Part shown: positions 51,396 through 59,935 of the stretch, in pieces
Numbering within the stretch: the stretch's first letter is position 1
Layout: each line of letters opens with the position of its first letter
Assembly: GCF_018131005.1 (NCBI RefSeq)
Contig: NZ_JAFCJK010000011.1
Location: forward strand, 180,857-244,856
Source of the DNA: Bradyrhizobium lablabi
GTDB taxonomy: Bacteria > Pseudomonadota > Alphaproteobacteria > Rhizobiales > Xanthobacteraceae
Reading direction: 5' to 3'
DNA: 64,000 bases
The notes under the pieces: generated by a model
Told to the model about the DNA's origin: nothing
Databases searched by the model: none
Seen by the model: only the letters and a program-made list of their open reading frames with translations
Translations under genes and position numbers: made by a program

Positions 51396-52184
51396 ATGCT
51401 CCCCGGCCTTCGTTTTCTGCTCGCCGCGATCGTGCTGGCGACGTCGATTCTGGTGTTTGGGTTGGGCGCAGCGGCGCTGCTGCGCGCAGCTCATGAAGAA
51501 TTCGCCAACGTTCCGGCCCGCTGGGCGCCCTCCGAGCCGCAGTTCGTGCAGCAGGTCGAGCCGCCTCCGACGCTCGCCATGCTGAGCATTGAACCTCCGC
51601 CATCGGAGAGACCTCCCGAGCCCCTGGTCGCGGAGCCGCCTCCGGAGGCGCCCGAGGCAGCGGCGCCGGCTGAAGTCGAACAACTCGCCGCCGTGAAAGC
51701 CGACGAGGCGCGGACAATTGGACCGATCGAGGCGGACGTCCCGGCTGACGAGACTGCACCGGCACGCGAGGGCAGTTCCGCGGTGCCCGCGCCGGTCGAG
51801 GCCGAGATTCGCGCCGCCCCCGATGACGCGGACAAGGTTGCCGCCATTGCCGACTCGCCGCCGGCGACGGTTGAGCCCGCAGCGGCAGAAGTTGCATCGT
51901 TGCAGGTGGTCGAACCGGCGCTGCCACAGCTTTCGCCGGAAGCGAGCCAGGCGGCGACCCGAATTGCGACGCTTGGCGGCCCGGAGGTGACGGTCGCAAG
52001 ATCGGCACCCGCGAAGGCGACCAACGCCAAGCCGGATCGCAGCCTCGCCGACAAGCGAGCGCGGCGCGCGAGGGAACTGCGCCGCATCGCGCAGGCTCAG
52101 GCGGCGCAACAGGCCGCGCTTCAGCAGCAACCCGTCGATCTGTTCGGCCAGCCGATCAACGCGCCGGCCACCACCAGGCGATAA
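51396..52184 (+). CDS. Hypothetical membrane-anchored Ala/Pro/Glu-rich protein
   Basis: 262 aa from ATG 51396, with GGGGGAA about 10 bases upstream. One helix at about residues 5-28 (LRFLLAAIVLATSILVFGLGAAALL), then a periplasmic low-complexity region: Pro/Glu repeats (EPPPSERPPEPLVAEPPPEAPEA) and an Ala/Asp/Val-rich stretch, ending in a basic coil KRARRARELRRIAQAQAAQQAALQQQ. Looks like an envelope-spanning spacer, but I recognise no family. Between two divergent peptidoglycan-related and sulfurtransferase genes. Confidence 0.6.
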   Translation: MLPGLRFLLAAIVLATSILVFGLGAAALLRAAHEEFANVPARWAPSEPQFVQQVEPPPTLAMLSIEPPPSERPPEPLVAEPPPEAPEAAAPAEVEQLAAVKADEARTIGPIEADVPADETAPAREGSSAVPAPVEAEIRAAPDDADKVAAIADSPPATVEPAAAEVASLQVVEPALPQLSPEASQAATRIATLGGPEVTVARSAPAKATNAKPDRSLADKRARRARELRRIAQAQAAQQAALQQQPVDLFGQPINAPATTRR

Positions 52185-52192
52185 CGCCTTCC

Positions 52193-53050
52193 TCAAGCGG
52201 GCCCCGTCGCGATCGGCGGACCGCCCGCCTGTCCCCATTCCGACCACGAGCCGTCATAGAGCGAGGTGTCGGTGACGCCGAGCCGGTAAAGCGCAAGCGT
52301 CAGGACGCCGGCCGAAACGCCAGAGCCACAACTCGTCACGATCGGCGCATCGGTCTTCACGCCGGCGCCACTGAACGCCTGGCGCAGATCGTCGTGCGGC
52401 TTCATTGCGCCGGTAGCGGCATCAAACAGGTTGTTGTAGGGCACATTGCGGGCGCCCGGGATGTGGCCCGAGCGAATGCCCGGCCGCGGCTCGGCAGCGC
52501 GCCCCTCGAAGCGATCGGCGGCGCGCGCATCGATCACCTGCTCGGCACGGCTTTCGACGTTGGCAATCATCTGCTCGATGCTGCGCACGCGGCGCGGGTC
52601 AAAGGTCGCCTTGAACGTCGCAGGCTTTGGCTTTACCTCGCCACTCTCGACTGGCCGTCCCTCGGCGCGCCACTTCTTCAGGCCGCCATTGAGGACGCGG
52701 ACATTGCGGTGGCCATAGGAAAGAAACATCCACCAGGCGCGCGGCGCGGCCACCCAGCCGCCGGCATCGTAGACGACAACCGTGTCGGCATTGCCGATGC
52801 CGAGCGCGCCGACATCGCGGCCAAATTGCTCTGCGCTCGGAAACATGTGCGGCAGCGGATTGGAATGATCTGATACGGCGTCGACGTCGAAAAACACGGC
52901 GCCCGGAAGATGCGCGGCAAGATAGTCGTCCTTCGGCAGCGGCAGCACGCCCGGCATCTTGAATGTCGCGTCGAGGATCTTCACATCGGCCTCGCCAAGA
53001 TGCGCGGCAAGCCATTCAGTGGAGACGAGAGGATCATCGGTGGTGGTCAT
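52193..53050 (-). CDS. sseA: 3-mercaptopyruvate-type sulfurtransferase
   Basis: 285 aa with two rhodanese domains. The first lacks an active Cys (VVVYDAGGWVAAPRAWW); the second has the catalytic Cys in the loop TSCGSGVSAGVL, the CG(S/T)GV(T/S)A type of 3-mercaptopyruvate sulfurtransferases as opposed to rhodaneses (CRKGVTA). Domains lie at about residues 8-125 and 150-280. Cytoplasmic, transfers sulfane sulfur to thiols or cyanide. A second rhodanese gene lies 89 bases upstream on the same strand. Confidence 0.9.
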   Translation of the reverse strand: MTTTDDPLVSTEWLAAHLGEADVKILDATFKMPGVLPLPKDDYLAAHLPGAVFFDVDAVSDHSNPLPHMFPSAEQFGRDVGALGIGNADTVVVYDAGGWVAAPRAWWMFLSYGHRNVRVLNGGLKKWRAEGRPVESGEVKPKPATFKATFDPRRVRSIEQMIANVESRAEQVIDARAADRFEGRAAEPRPGIRSGHIPGARNVPYNNLFDAATGAMKPHDDLRQAFSGAGVKTDAPIVTSCGSGVSAGVLTLALYRLGVTDTSLYDGSWSEWGQAGGPPIATGPA

Positions 53051-53139
53051 CTTGAGCAACCTTTTAGGCCGTTATTGCCGGGCTGATCCGGCAATCCGTC
53101 AGATCATGGACACGCCGGCCGAGCCGCGCGTGGCGCGTC

Positions 53140-53550
53140 CTAGCCTTTCTTCGGCTCCCATTTCTCGATCGGCCCGCCAGCCTCGCGCCAGGCTGCGAAG
53201 CCGCCGCCCATATGGGCAACCGGCTTCAGGCCCATGTCCTGCGCGGTCTTCGCGGCGAGCGCCGAGCGCATGCCGCCGGCACAGTGGAAAATGAACTTCT
53301 TGTCTTCCTGGAAGATCGGCTTGGCGTAGGGGCTTTTCGGGTCGATCCAGAATTCCAGCATGCCGCGGGTGCAGGAGAATGCGCCGGGAATTTTGCCGTC
53401 GCGCTCGATCTCCCGGGGATCCCTGATATCGACGATCACGACGTCGTCCTTGCCGATCAGCGTGATTGCGTCGGCCGCGCTGATCGTCTCGATCTCGGCG
53501 TTGGCCTCGTCGATCAGCGCCTTGATGCCACGGTGAATAGTCTGGGACAT
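53140..53550 (-). CDS. Single-domain rhodanese-like protein
   Basis: 136 aa. ETISAADAITLIGKDDVVIVDIRDPREIERDGKIPGAF and the catalytic loop FIFHCAGGMRSALAAKTA, with Cys at the active site. A single rhodanese domain spans about residues 20-120. Sits between the sseA-type gene and the VWA gene, both on the same strand, so a sulfur-handling pair with sseA is likely. Family members often feed thiosulfate sulfur to other pathways; acceptor unknown. Confidence 0.88.
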   Translation of the reverse strand: MSQTIHRGIKALIDEANAEIETISAADAITLIGKDDVVIVDIRDPREIERDGKIPGAFSCTRGMLEFWIDPKSPYAKPIFQEDKKFIFHCAGGMRSALAAKTAQDMGLKPVAHMGGGFAAWREAGGPIEKWEPKKG

Positions 53551-53627
53551 GGGCTTCTCCCTCGCTTGTACCAGGCCGTGATTCCGGGACGGTCCAAAGG
53601 ACGAGACCCGGAATTACGGCAGCAGAA

Positions 53628-54803
53628 TTACCGTACCAGTTCCCGCATGGCGTGCTCCAGACCCTCGATCGTGATCGGGTACATGCGCTCGGAGAAGATG
53701 CGGCGGATGATGGTGGTCGATTCCGAATAATCCCAGTGCTTCTGCGCCACCGGATTGAGCCAGATCGTATGCGGATAGGTGCGGACGATACGATCGAGCC
53801 AGACCGAGCCGGCCTCCTCGTTGACATGCTCCACCGAGCCGCCGGGCACCATGATCTCGTAAGGGCTCATCGACGCGTCGCCAACGAACACGACCTTGTA
53901 GTCGTGCGGGTATTTGTGCAGCACGTCCCAGGTCGGCGTACGATCGGTGAAGCGTCGCTTGTTCTGCTTCCAGACACCTTCGTAAAGGCAGTTGTGGAAG
54001 TAGAAATATTCCATGTGCTTGAATTCGCTCTTGGCGGCCGAGAACAATTCCTCGACCTGCTCGATGTGGGAATCCATCGAGCCGCCGATGTCGAAGAACA
54101 CCAGCACCTTGACCGCATTGCGCCGCTCCGGACGCATATGCACGTCGAGATAGCCGTGGTTGGCGGTCTCCTTGATCGTGGTGTCGAGATCAAGCTCGTC
54201 GGGCGCACCGGTGCGCGCGAACTTGCGCAGCCGCCGGAGCGCGACCTTGATGTTGCGGATACCGAGCTCGACATTGCCGTCTAGATCCTTGAACTCGCGC
54301 TTGTCCCAGACCTTCACGGCGCGATTGTTGCGGTTCTTCTCCTGCCCGATCCGGACGCCTTCGGGGTTGTACCCATGGGCGCCGAATGGCGAGGTTCCCG
54401 CGGTGCCGATCCACTTGTTGCCGCCCTGGTGGCGGCCCTTTTGTTCCTCGAGGCGCTTCTTGAGGGTCTCCATGAGCTTGTCCCAGCCCATGGCCTCAAT
54501 CTGCTTCTTCTCTTCCTCGGTGAGATACTTCTCGGCGAGCTTCTTGAGCCACTCCTCGGGGATCTCCGCCTTGCCCATGGCGTCGAGCAGGTTCTCGAGC
54601 CCCTTGAACACGGTGCCGAAAACGCGGTCGAACTTGTCGAGATTGCGTTCGTCCTTCACCAGTGCGGCGCGAGACAGGTAATAGAAGTTCTCGACCGTCT
54701 GTTCGGCGAGATTGGCGTCGAGCGCTTCCATCAGCGTCAGATACTCCCGTAGCGTCACGGGCACCTGAGCGTCGCGCAGCGATGTGAAGAACTGCAGGAA
54801 CAT
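53628..54803 (-). CDS. VWA domain-containing CoxE-like protein
   Basis: 391 aa. The N-terminal half is helical with EQTVENFYYLSRAAL, a Glu/Lys-rich stretch (LAEKYLTEEEKKQIEAMGWDKLMETL) and GHQGGNKWIGTAGTSPFGAHGYNPEGVRIG as in COG3825 proteins. The VWA domain begins at about residue 225: KVLVFFDIGGSMDSHIEQ contains a MIDAS-like site, though reading DxGGS rather than DxSxS, a known variation in this family. These proteins work with a MoxR-type AAA+ ATPase; one such ATPase lies 2.5 kb away at 57338 in the opposite direction. Confidence 0.85.
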   Translation of the reverse strand: MFLQFFTSLRDAQVPVTLREYLTLMEALDANLAEQTVENFYYLSRAALVKDERNLDKFDRVFGTVFKGLENLLDAMGKAEIPEEWLKKLAEKYLTEEEKKQIEAMGWDKLMETLKKRLEEQKGRHQGGNKWIGTAGTSPFGAHGYNPEGVRIGQEKNRNNRAVKVWDKREFKDLDGNVELGIRNIKVALRRLRKFARTGAPDELDLDTTIKETANHGYLDVHMRPERRNAVKVLVFFDIGGSMDSHIEQVEELFSAAKSEFKHMEYFYFHNCLYEGVWKQNKRRFTDRTPTWDVLHKYPHDYKVVFVGDASMSPYEIMVPGGSVEHVNEEAGSVWLDRIVRTYPHTIWLNPVAQKHWDYSESTTIIRRIFSERMYPITIEGLEHAMRELVR

Positions 54804-54940
54804 ATTTAGTTAAATCGCCCGCCGGGACGGTGCCGTCAAGGGCTCCTGGCCTCCTCCTGCCGGCGGATCAGCCATTCACTTTCACTTAACCACCCGGGCC
54901 ACCTTCGGCCTGCCGGGCCGAAACGTGACGTTAAGATGGA

Positions 54941-56884
54941 GTGTTGATCACTGGACGCCATACAACGCCAGTGGACCCGACCGAGTTGCCTCGCGTTCCC
55001 ACCAAGCTGCCGAACCCGTTCTCGCCAGTGGCGATCGTCGCTGCGGTGGTGATGGTCATGACCGCCTGCCTGCTGGGGCTCGTCGTGTGGAAGGTACTCG
55101 ATGCTCGCTCCATGGCGCTTGCGCAAGGCGAGCGTGACATCCGCAATCTTGCCCATTCGCTGGCCGAGCACGCATCCCACTCGATCCAGGCCGCCGATGT
55201 CGCCATGGCCGGCATGGTCGACCTGTTGAAGTACCAACGGCCGCGCGAGGATCGCTTCAACCTCTATCTGCGCAACACGGTCGCAACGCTGCCGCAGATC
55301 AGGGAGATCGGCGTCCTGAACAGCGAGGGCAACTGGATCTACTCCTCGCTCGACCAGACACCGCTCCACAACAATGCCGACCGCGCCTATTTCACCGGGC
55401 ATCGCGATTCCACCGATCCGCTGCTGCACATCAGCCCCCCGCTGCGCTCGCGACTGACCGGACGGGCGACGATCATCCTGTCCCGGCGCATCAGCAACCA
55501 GGACGGCAGCTTCGGCGGCGTCCTGGTTGCGGCGATCGATGCGACGTATTTCGACAATTTCTACAAGGCCTTCAAATTTGGCCGGCATGCCGGGATTTCC
55601 CTGCTGCGCAACGACGGCACCGTGCTCGCGCACTGGCCCGACGGAAAATGGAACAAGGACCTGTCGACCGCCTTCAAGGTTCGGATCGGCGAAGCGCCGA
55701 GCGGCTATGCGAGGACAGTCTCGCCGTTCGACGGTTACACGAAGTATCTCGGCTATGAGACCGCCTCGCTCTATCCAATCGTGGTCACCGTCGCGTTGCC
55801 AGAGGAGGATGTGCTTGCCGCCTGGCACGAGGGCCTGCGTTACGATGCCGTCGCGGCCGTCGTCGTGATGGGGACCGTCGTGCTGCTCGCGGTGATGCTG
55901 TCGGCGCAATTTCGCAGGCGTGCAAGGATCGAGGCGGCGCTCCGCGAGCGCGAGGCGGGCTATCGCATGCTTGCAGACAACATCGCCGACGTTGTCATCC
56001 GGCTGGATCGGGGCGGCAAATTCCTGTTCGTCTCGCAGTCGGTCGAAGCCATCCTTGGCCGCAAGCCCGACGACCTGCTCGGCAAGTCGTGCTTCGACTT
56101 CGTGCATCCCGACAGCCGCGCCGAGCTAGCCAAGGCGAGTTCCGAGCTGACGGACTGGACGACGACCAAGACCGTTGCGTTCAAGACCTTTCGTGCCGAC
56201 GGGTCCGAGGTCTGGGTCGAGATCAACTTCAAGCTTGCCGGCGCCGCTGAAGATCACCAGGGCATCGAGGTCGTTGGCGTGCTGCGCGACGTGACCGAAC
56301 GGCGCAAGATGGAAGACGAACTCAATGCACTGAACGTGCGCCTCGCCGAGCTTGCCACGACCGACGGCCTGACCAGGCTCGCCAACCGGCGGAGTTTCGA
56401 CAATGCGCTGCCGCGCGAGTTCCGCGACCGCGAGCAGATCTCGGTCATCATGCTCGACATCGACCATTTCAAGGGCTTCAACGACAGCCGCGGGCATCAG
56501 GCCGGCGACGAATGTTTGCGGCGCGTGGCGCGCGTGATTGCGGATGCCACGGAAAACACTTCCGCGCTGGCAGCGCGCTATGGCGGCGAGGAATTCGCCA
56601 TCATCCTGCCCGGTGTTGACGAACAGGATGCACTCAAGGTCGCGGAAGCGATCCGCCTTACCATCCGCTCGCTCGCGATCGCCAACCCGGCCTCGCATCG
56701 TGGCGTGGTCTCGATCAGCCTCGGCATCGCCAGCCGCTCGGCCGCGACCGCTGATGAAGCTGCGCTGGTCGGCGCGGCCGATGGTGCGCTCTACGAGGCG
56801 AAACGCTCGGGACGCAATTGCGCCGTCCTCGCCTCGACGCTGGCCTCCGGCAATCATTCCGTAGGGCGGAAACAATACGCCTGA
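54941..56884 (+). CDS. Membrane diguanylate cyclase with Cache and PAS domains
   Basis: 647 aa c-di-GMP synthase. Two membrane helices (about 27-47 and about 310-325) enclose a periplasmic Cache-type sensor (RDIRNLAHSLAEHASHS, DRAYFTGHRDSTDPLLHISPP, VLVAAIDATYFDNF). A cytoplasmic PAS domain (about 345-460, YRMLADNIADVVIRLDRGGKFLFVSQSVEAILGRKPDDLLGKS) leads to the GGDEF domain (about 475-635): DGLTRLANRRSFDNAL, MLDIDHFKGFND and GGEEFAII active-site loop. No RxxD inhibitory site lies before GGEEF (the segment is TSALAARY). Start codon unclear, GTG 54941 taken. Confidence 0.88.
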   Translation: MLITGRHTTPVDPTELPRVPTKLPNPFSPVAIVAAVVMVMTACLLGLVVWKVLDARSMALAQGERDIRNLAHSLAEHASHSIQAADVAMAGMVDLLKYQRPREDRFNLYLRNTVATLPQIREIGVLNSEGNWIYSSLDQTPLHNNADRAYFTGHRDSTDPLLHISPPLRSRLTGRATIILSRRISNQDGSFGGVLVAAIDATYFDNFYKAFKFGRHAGISLLRNDGTVLAHWPDGKWNKDLSTAFKVRIGEAPSGYARTVSPFDGYTKYLGYETASLYPIVVTVALPEEDVLAAWHEGLRYDAVAAVVVMGTVVLLAVMLSAQFRRRARIEAALREREAGYRMLADNIADVVIRLDRGGKFLFVSQSVEAILGRKPDDLLGKSCFDFVHPDSRAELAKASSELTDWTTTKTVAFKTFRADGSEVWVEINFKLAGAAEDHQGIEVVGVLRDVTERRKMEDELNALNVRLAELATTDGLTRLANRRSFDNALPREFRDREQISVIMLDIDHFKGFNDSRGHQAGDECLRRVARVIADATENTSALAARYGGEEFAIILPGVDEQDALKVAEAIRLTIRSLAIANPASHRGVVSISLGIASRSAATADEAALVGAADGALYEAKRSGRNCAVLASTLASGNHSVGRKQYA

Positions 56885-56998
56885 CGTCCCATGCGCGGGC
56901 CGCCGCCCAGGGTACCGCTGCGCTGCGGAATCCGAGCTAGACCGCCTCACTTTTTCAACTAGAATTGCGCCTGACAGGAGATCGGGCAGGACGTTTGA

Positions 56999-57244
56999 AT
57001 GGGGATCATCGCGGCATTGGTGATCGGTGCGATCGCCGGCTGGCTGGCCGGACAGATCGTCCGCGGCGCGGGCTTCGGCCTGCTCGGGAACATCGTGGTT
57101 GGCATCGTTGGCGCGTTGGTGGCAGGCTGGCTGTTGCCGCAGCTTGGCGTCAGCCTCGGGAGCGGCACCATCCGCGATATCGTCAATGCCACCATCGGCG
57201 CGGTGATCGTGTTGGTCATCCTGTCGCTGATCAGACGCGCGTGA
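56999..57244 (+). CDS. GlsB/YeaQ/YmgE-family membrane stress protein
   Basis: 81 aa with three helices. GIIAALVIGAIAGWLAGQIVRGAGFGLLGNIVVGIVGALVAGWLLPQLG and DIVNATIGAVIVLVILSLIRRA show the glycine-zipper Transgly_assoc family pattern, with the usual G(W/F)L and GxxGN positions. Family members are induced by stress. No EcfG promoter match is clear upstream (only GGAAT). Followed by the moxR gene on the same strand. Confidence 0.9.
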   Translation: MGIIAALVIGAIAGWLAGQIVRGAGFGLLGNIVVGIVGALVAGWLLPQLGVSLGSGTIRDIVNATIGAVIVLVILSLIRRA

Positions 57245-57337
57245 CCGGGACAATTCCGCTCTCGACGGCCGCTGTTCCAGCGGTCGTTTCATGTTGAGGC
57301 CAAGGTGGCCGACGAACGAGACAAGGCAAAGGGATAG

Positions 57338-58180
57338 ATGAAATTCACGGGTACCAAGGACTACGTCGCCACCGATGACCTCAAGGTCGCTGTCAACGCC
57401 GCCATCGTGCTCGAGCGCCCGCTGCTGGTGAAGGGCGAGCCCGGCACCGGCAAGACCGTGCTGGCCGAGGAAGTCGCGAAGGCGCTCAATGCGCCACTGC
57501 TTACCTGGCACATCAAGTCCACCACCAAGGCGCAGCAGGGTCTCTACGAATACGACGCCGTGTCGCGCCTGCGCGACAGCCAGCTCGGCGACAGCCGCGT
57601 GTCCGACATCAAGAACTACATCAAGCGCGGCAAGCTGTGGGACGCGTTCACCAACCAGGAGCGCCCCGTGCTCCTGATCGACGAGATCGACAAAGCCGAC
57701 ATCGAATTTCCCAACGACCTGCTGCTCGAGCTCGATCGCATGGAGTTCCACGTCTACGAAACCGGCGAGAACATCAAGGCGAAGCTGCGTCCGATCGTAA
57801 TGATCACCTCGAACAACGAGAAGGAGCTGCCAGACGCCTTCCTGCGCCGCTGCTTCTTCCACTACATCAAGTTTCCCGATGCCGACACGATGAGCAAGAT
57901 CGTCGACGTGCACTTTCCCGGCATCAAGAAGCGGCTCGTCGAAGAGGCGCTGCGCATCTTCTTCGAGGTGCGTGAGGTGCCGGGCCTGAAGAAGAAGCCG
58001 TCGACTTCCGAACTGCTCGACTGGCTCAAGCTGCTCTTGAACGAGGACATTACGCCGGAGATGCTCAGGGAGCGCGATCCGCGCAAGTTGATCCCGCCGC
58101 TGCACGGCGCACTCTTGAAGAACGAGCAGGACGTGCACTTGTTCGAGCGGCTCGCCTTCCTCAGCCGCCGCGAAGTCTGA
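57338..58180 (+). CDS. MoxR-family AAA+ ATPase
   Basis: 280 aa. Walker A in LVKGEPGTGKTVLAEE, Walker B in VLLIDEIDKADIEFPNDLLLELDRMEF, sensor 1 in IVMITSNNEKELPDAF, and the arginine finger/sensor 2 region near LRRCFFHYIKFPD. The C-terminal lid helices match MoxR (SELLDWLKLLLNE). These ATPases act as chaperones for metal- or cofactor-enzyme assembly with a VWA partner; the CoxE-like protein at 53628 is the natural candidate. Cytoplasmic. GGAT... no strong ribosome site, start by homology. Confidence 0.93.
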   Translation: MKFTGTKDYVATDDLKVAVNAAIVLERPLLVKGEPGTGKTVLAEEVAKALNAPLLTWHIKSTTKAQQGLYEYDAVSRLRDSQLGDSRVSDIKNYIKRGKLWDAFTNQERPVLLIDEIDKADIEFPNDLLLELDRMEFHVYETGENIKAKLRPIVMITSNNEKELPDAFLRRCFFHYIKFPDADTMSKIVDVHFPGIKKRLVEEALRIFFEVREVPGLKKKPSTSELLDWLKLLLNEDITPEMLRERDPRKLIPPLHGALLKNEQDVHLFERLAFLSRREV

Positions 58181-58258
58181 TTCCGACATCCGCTCACGCC
58201 GGGCCCTTGGCTCCGGCGTTTTGCGTCCGTACCGCAAACAACAAGACGACCAGGGAAC

Positions 58259-59761
58259 ATGAACGTCCAAACCCAAATCCGCGCTGCCGAACCCGTCACA
58301 ACAGAACATTTCGACGTCCTGATCGCGGGCGCCGGCATTTCCGGCGTCGGCTCGGCCTACCACCTGGCGACGCAATGCCCAGGCACCAGCTTCGTGGTGC
58401 TTGAGACGCAGAAGACGTTCGGCGGCACCTGGTCCACGCACCGCTATCCCGGCATCCGCTCCGACAGCGACCTGCACACCTTCGGCTATCGCTTCAAGCC
58501 GTGGACCAGCGCGCCGATCGCGACCGCGGCGGAGATCCTGAAATACATGGGTGAGGTGATCGAGGAGAACGACCTCGCCCGCCACATCCGCTATCGCCAC
58601 ACCATCACGTCGGCGAAGTGGTCGAACGAGGCCAATCTCTGGACCATCGACGCGACGCGGCTCGACACCGGCGAGAAGCTTCGCTTCACCGCCAACTTCT
58701 TCTGGATGTGCCAGGGCTATTATCGCCACGCCGAGGGCTATACGCCCGAGTGGACGGACATGGCCAGGTTCAAGGGCCGGATCGTGCATCCGCAGAAATG
58801 GCCTGATGATCTCGATTACGCCGGCAAGCGCATCATCGTGATCGGCTCCGGCGCAACTGCCGCGACGTTGATCCCGGCGATGGCCAAGGATGCCGGCCAC
58901 GTCGTCATGCTGCAGCGCTCGCCGACCTTTTTTCGCACCGGCCGCAACGCGATCGAGATCACCGAGGAACTGCGCAAACTGCAGGTCGACGAGGCCTGGA
59001 TCCACGAGATCACACGCCGCAAGATCCTGTTCGAGCAGGACGCCTTCACGCGCAAGACCTTCGCCGAGCCCGAGGCCGCCAAGAAGGACCTCCTGTCCGC
59101 CGTCGAGGCCTATCTCGGCAAGGACTACGACATCGCGACCCACTTCACGCCGCGCTACCGGCCGTGGCGGCAGAGGATTGCTTTCATTCCGGACGGCGAT
59201 TTGTTCCAGGGCATCAGGTCCGGCAAGGCGTCGGTCGTGACCGACGAGATCGAGCGCTTCACCGAGAAGGGCATCCTGCTCAAATCCGGCAACGAGCTCG
59301 AGGCCGATATCATCGTCACCGCGACCGGCTTCAATCTTTGCGCCAACGGCGACATCGATTTCGAGATCGACGGCAAGCCGCTCGATTTCGCCGACACGGT
59401 GACCTATCGCGGCATGATGTTCACGGGCGTGCCGAACCTCGTCTGGGTGTTCGGCTATTTCCGCGCCAGTTGGACGCTGCGCGTCGACCTTGTCGCCGAC
59501 TTCGTCTGTCGCCTGCTCAATCACATGAAGGCGGCAGGTGCGAAAAAGGTGACGCCCACGCTGCGGCCGGAAGACCACAACATGCCGCTGTTGCCGTGGA
59601 TCGATGCGGAGAACTTCAATCCCGGCTACATGATGCGCGGCATGCATCTGCTGCCGAAGCGCGGCGACAAGCCGGAATGGCAGCACAACCAGGACTACTG
59701 GACCGAAAAGGACGAATTCCCGGCGATCGACCTCGAGGACAAGGCGTTCGTCTACGGCTGA
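58259..59761 (+). CDS. Flavin-containing monooxygenase, Baeyer-Villiger type
   Basis: 500 aa FAD- and NADPH-dependent monooxygenase. FAD-binding fold DVLIAGAGISGVGSAYHLA (GxGxxG at about residue 24), EILKYMG ... and the BVMO fingerprint FKGRIVHPQKWP, an exact fit to FxGxxxHxxxW(P). NADPH Rossmann motif IIVIGSGATAATLIPAM follows at about residue 200, and the ATGFNLCANG loop completes the fold. Closest in layout to the EthA/4-hydroxyacetophenone branch. It likely oxidises a ketone or aldehyde; substrate unknown. Downstream, a GMC oxidoreductase lies in the opposite direction. Confidence 0.9.
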   Translation: MNVQTQIRAAEPVTTEHFDVLIAGAGISGVGSAYHLATQCPGTSFVVLETQKTFGGTWSTHRYPGIRSDSDLHTFGYRFKPWTSAPIATAAEILKYMGEVIEENDLARHIRYRHTITSAKWSNEANLWTIDATRLDTGEKLRFTANFFWMCQGYYRHAEGYTPEWTDMARFKGRIVHPQKWPDDLDYAGKRIIVIGSGATAATLIPAMAKDAGHVVMLQRSPTFFRTGRNAIEITEELRKLQVDEAWIHEITRRKILFEQDAFTRKTFAEPEAAKKDLLSAVEAYLGKDYDIATHFTPRYRPWRQRIAFIPDGDLFQGIRSGKASVVTDEIERFTEKGILLKSGNELEADIIVTATGFNLCANGDIDFEIDGKPLDFADTVTYRGMMFTGVPNLVWVFGYFRASWTLRVDLVADFVCRLLNHMKAAGAKKVTPTLRPEDHNMPLLPWIDAENFNPGYMMRGMHLLPKRGDKPEWQHNQDYWTEKDEFPAIDLEDKAFVYG

Positions 59762-59769
59762 ACTCCTTT

Positions 59770-59885
59770 GCTTGACCCGTCACCCTGAGGTGCTCGCGAA
59801 GCGAGCCTCGAAGGGTGCACGGCCCGAGTGGGGCCGTCGTGCTTCGAGACGGCCGCTTTTGCGGCCTCCTCAGCATGACGGGGAT
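59770..59885. repeat. Intergenic palindromic repeat
   Basis: caccctgaggtgctcgcgaag ... tcgaagggtgcacggcc ... gtgcttcgagacggccgc and ...cctcctcagcatgacgg: near-palindromic arms of the cctgag/tcgaagg family, also seen in fragment at 9115-9185. It lies between convergent BVMO and GMC genes. Confidence 0.65.
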
Positions 59886-59935
59886 AGATAGTGCGCGCTG
59901 ATCGACGACGATCATCGCGCATACCAACCACACCC

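Noticed and set aside
56126..59686. Long open frame on the minus strand covering the GGDEF, GlsB, moxR and monooxygenase genes
   Set aside because: It is antisense to four genes with clear motifs on the plus strand; its protein is low complexity and typical of high-GC antisense frames.
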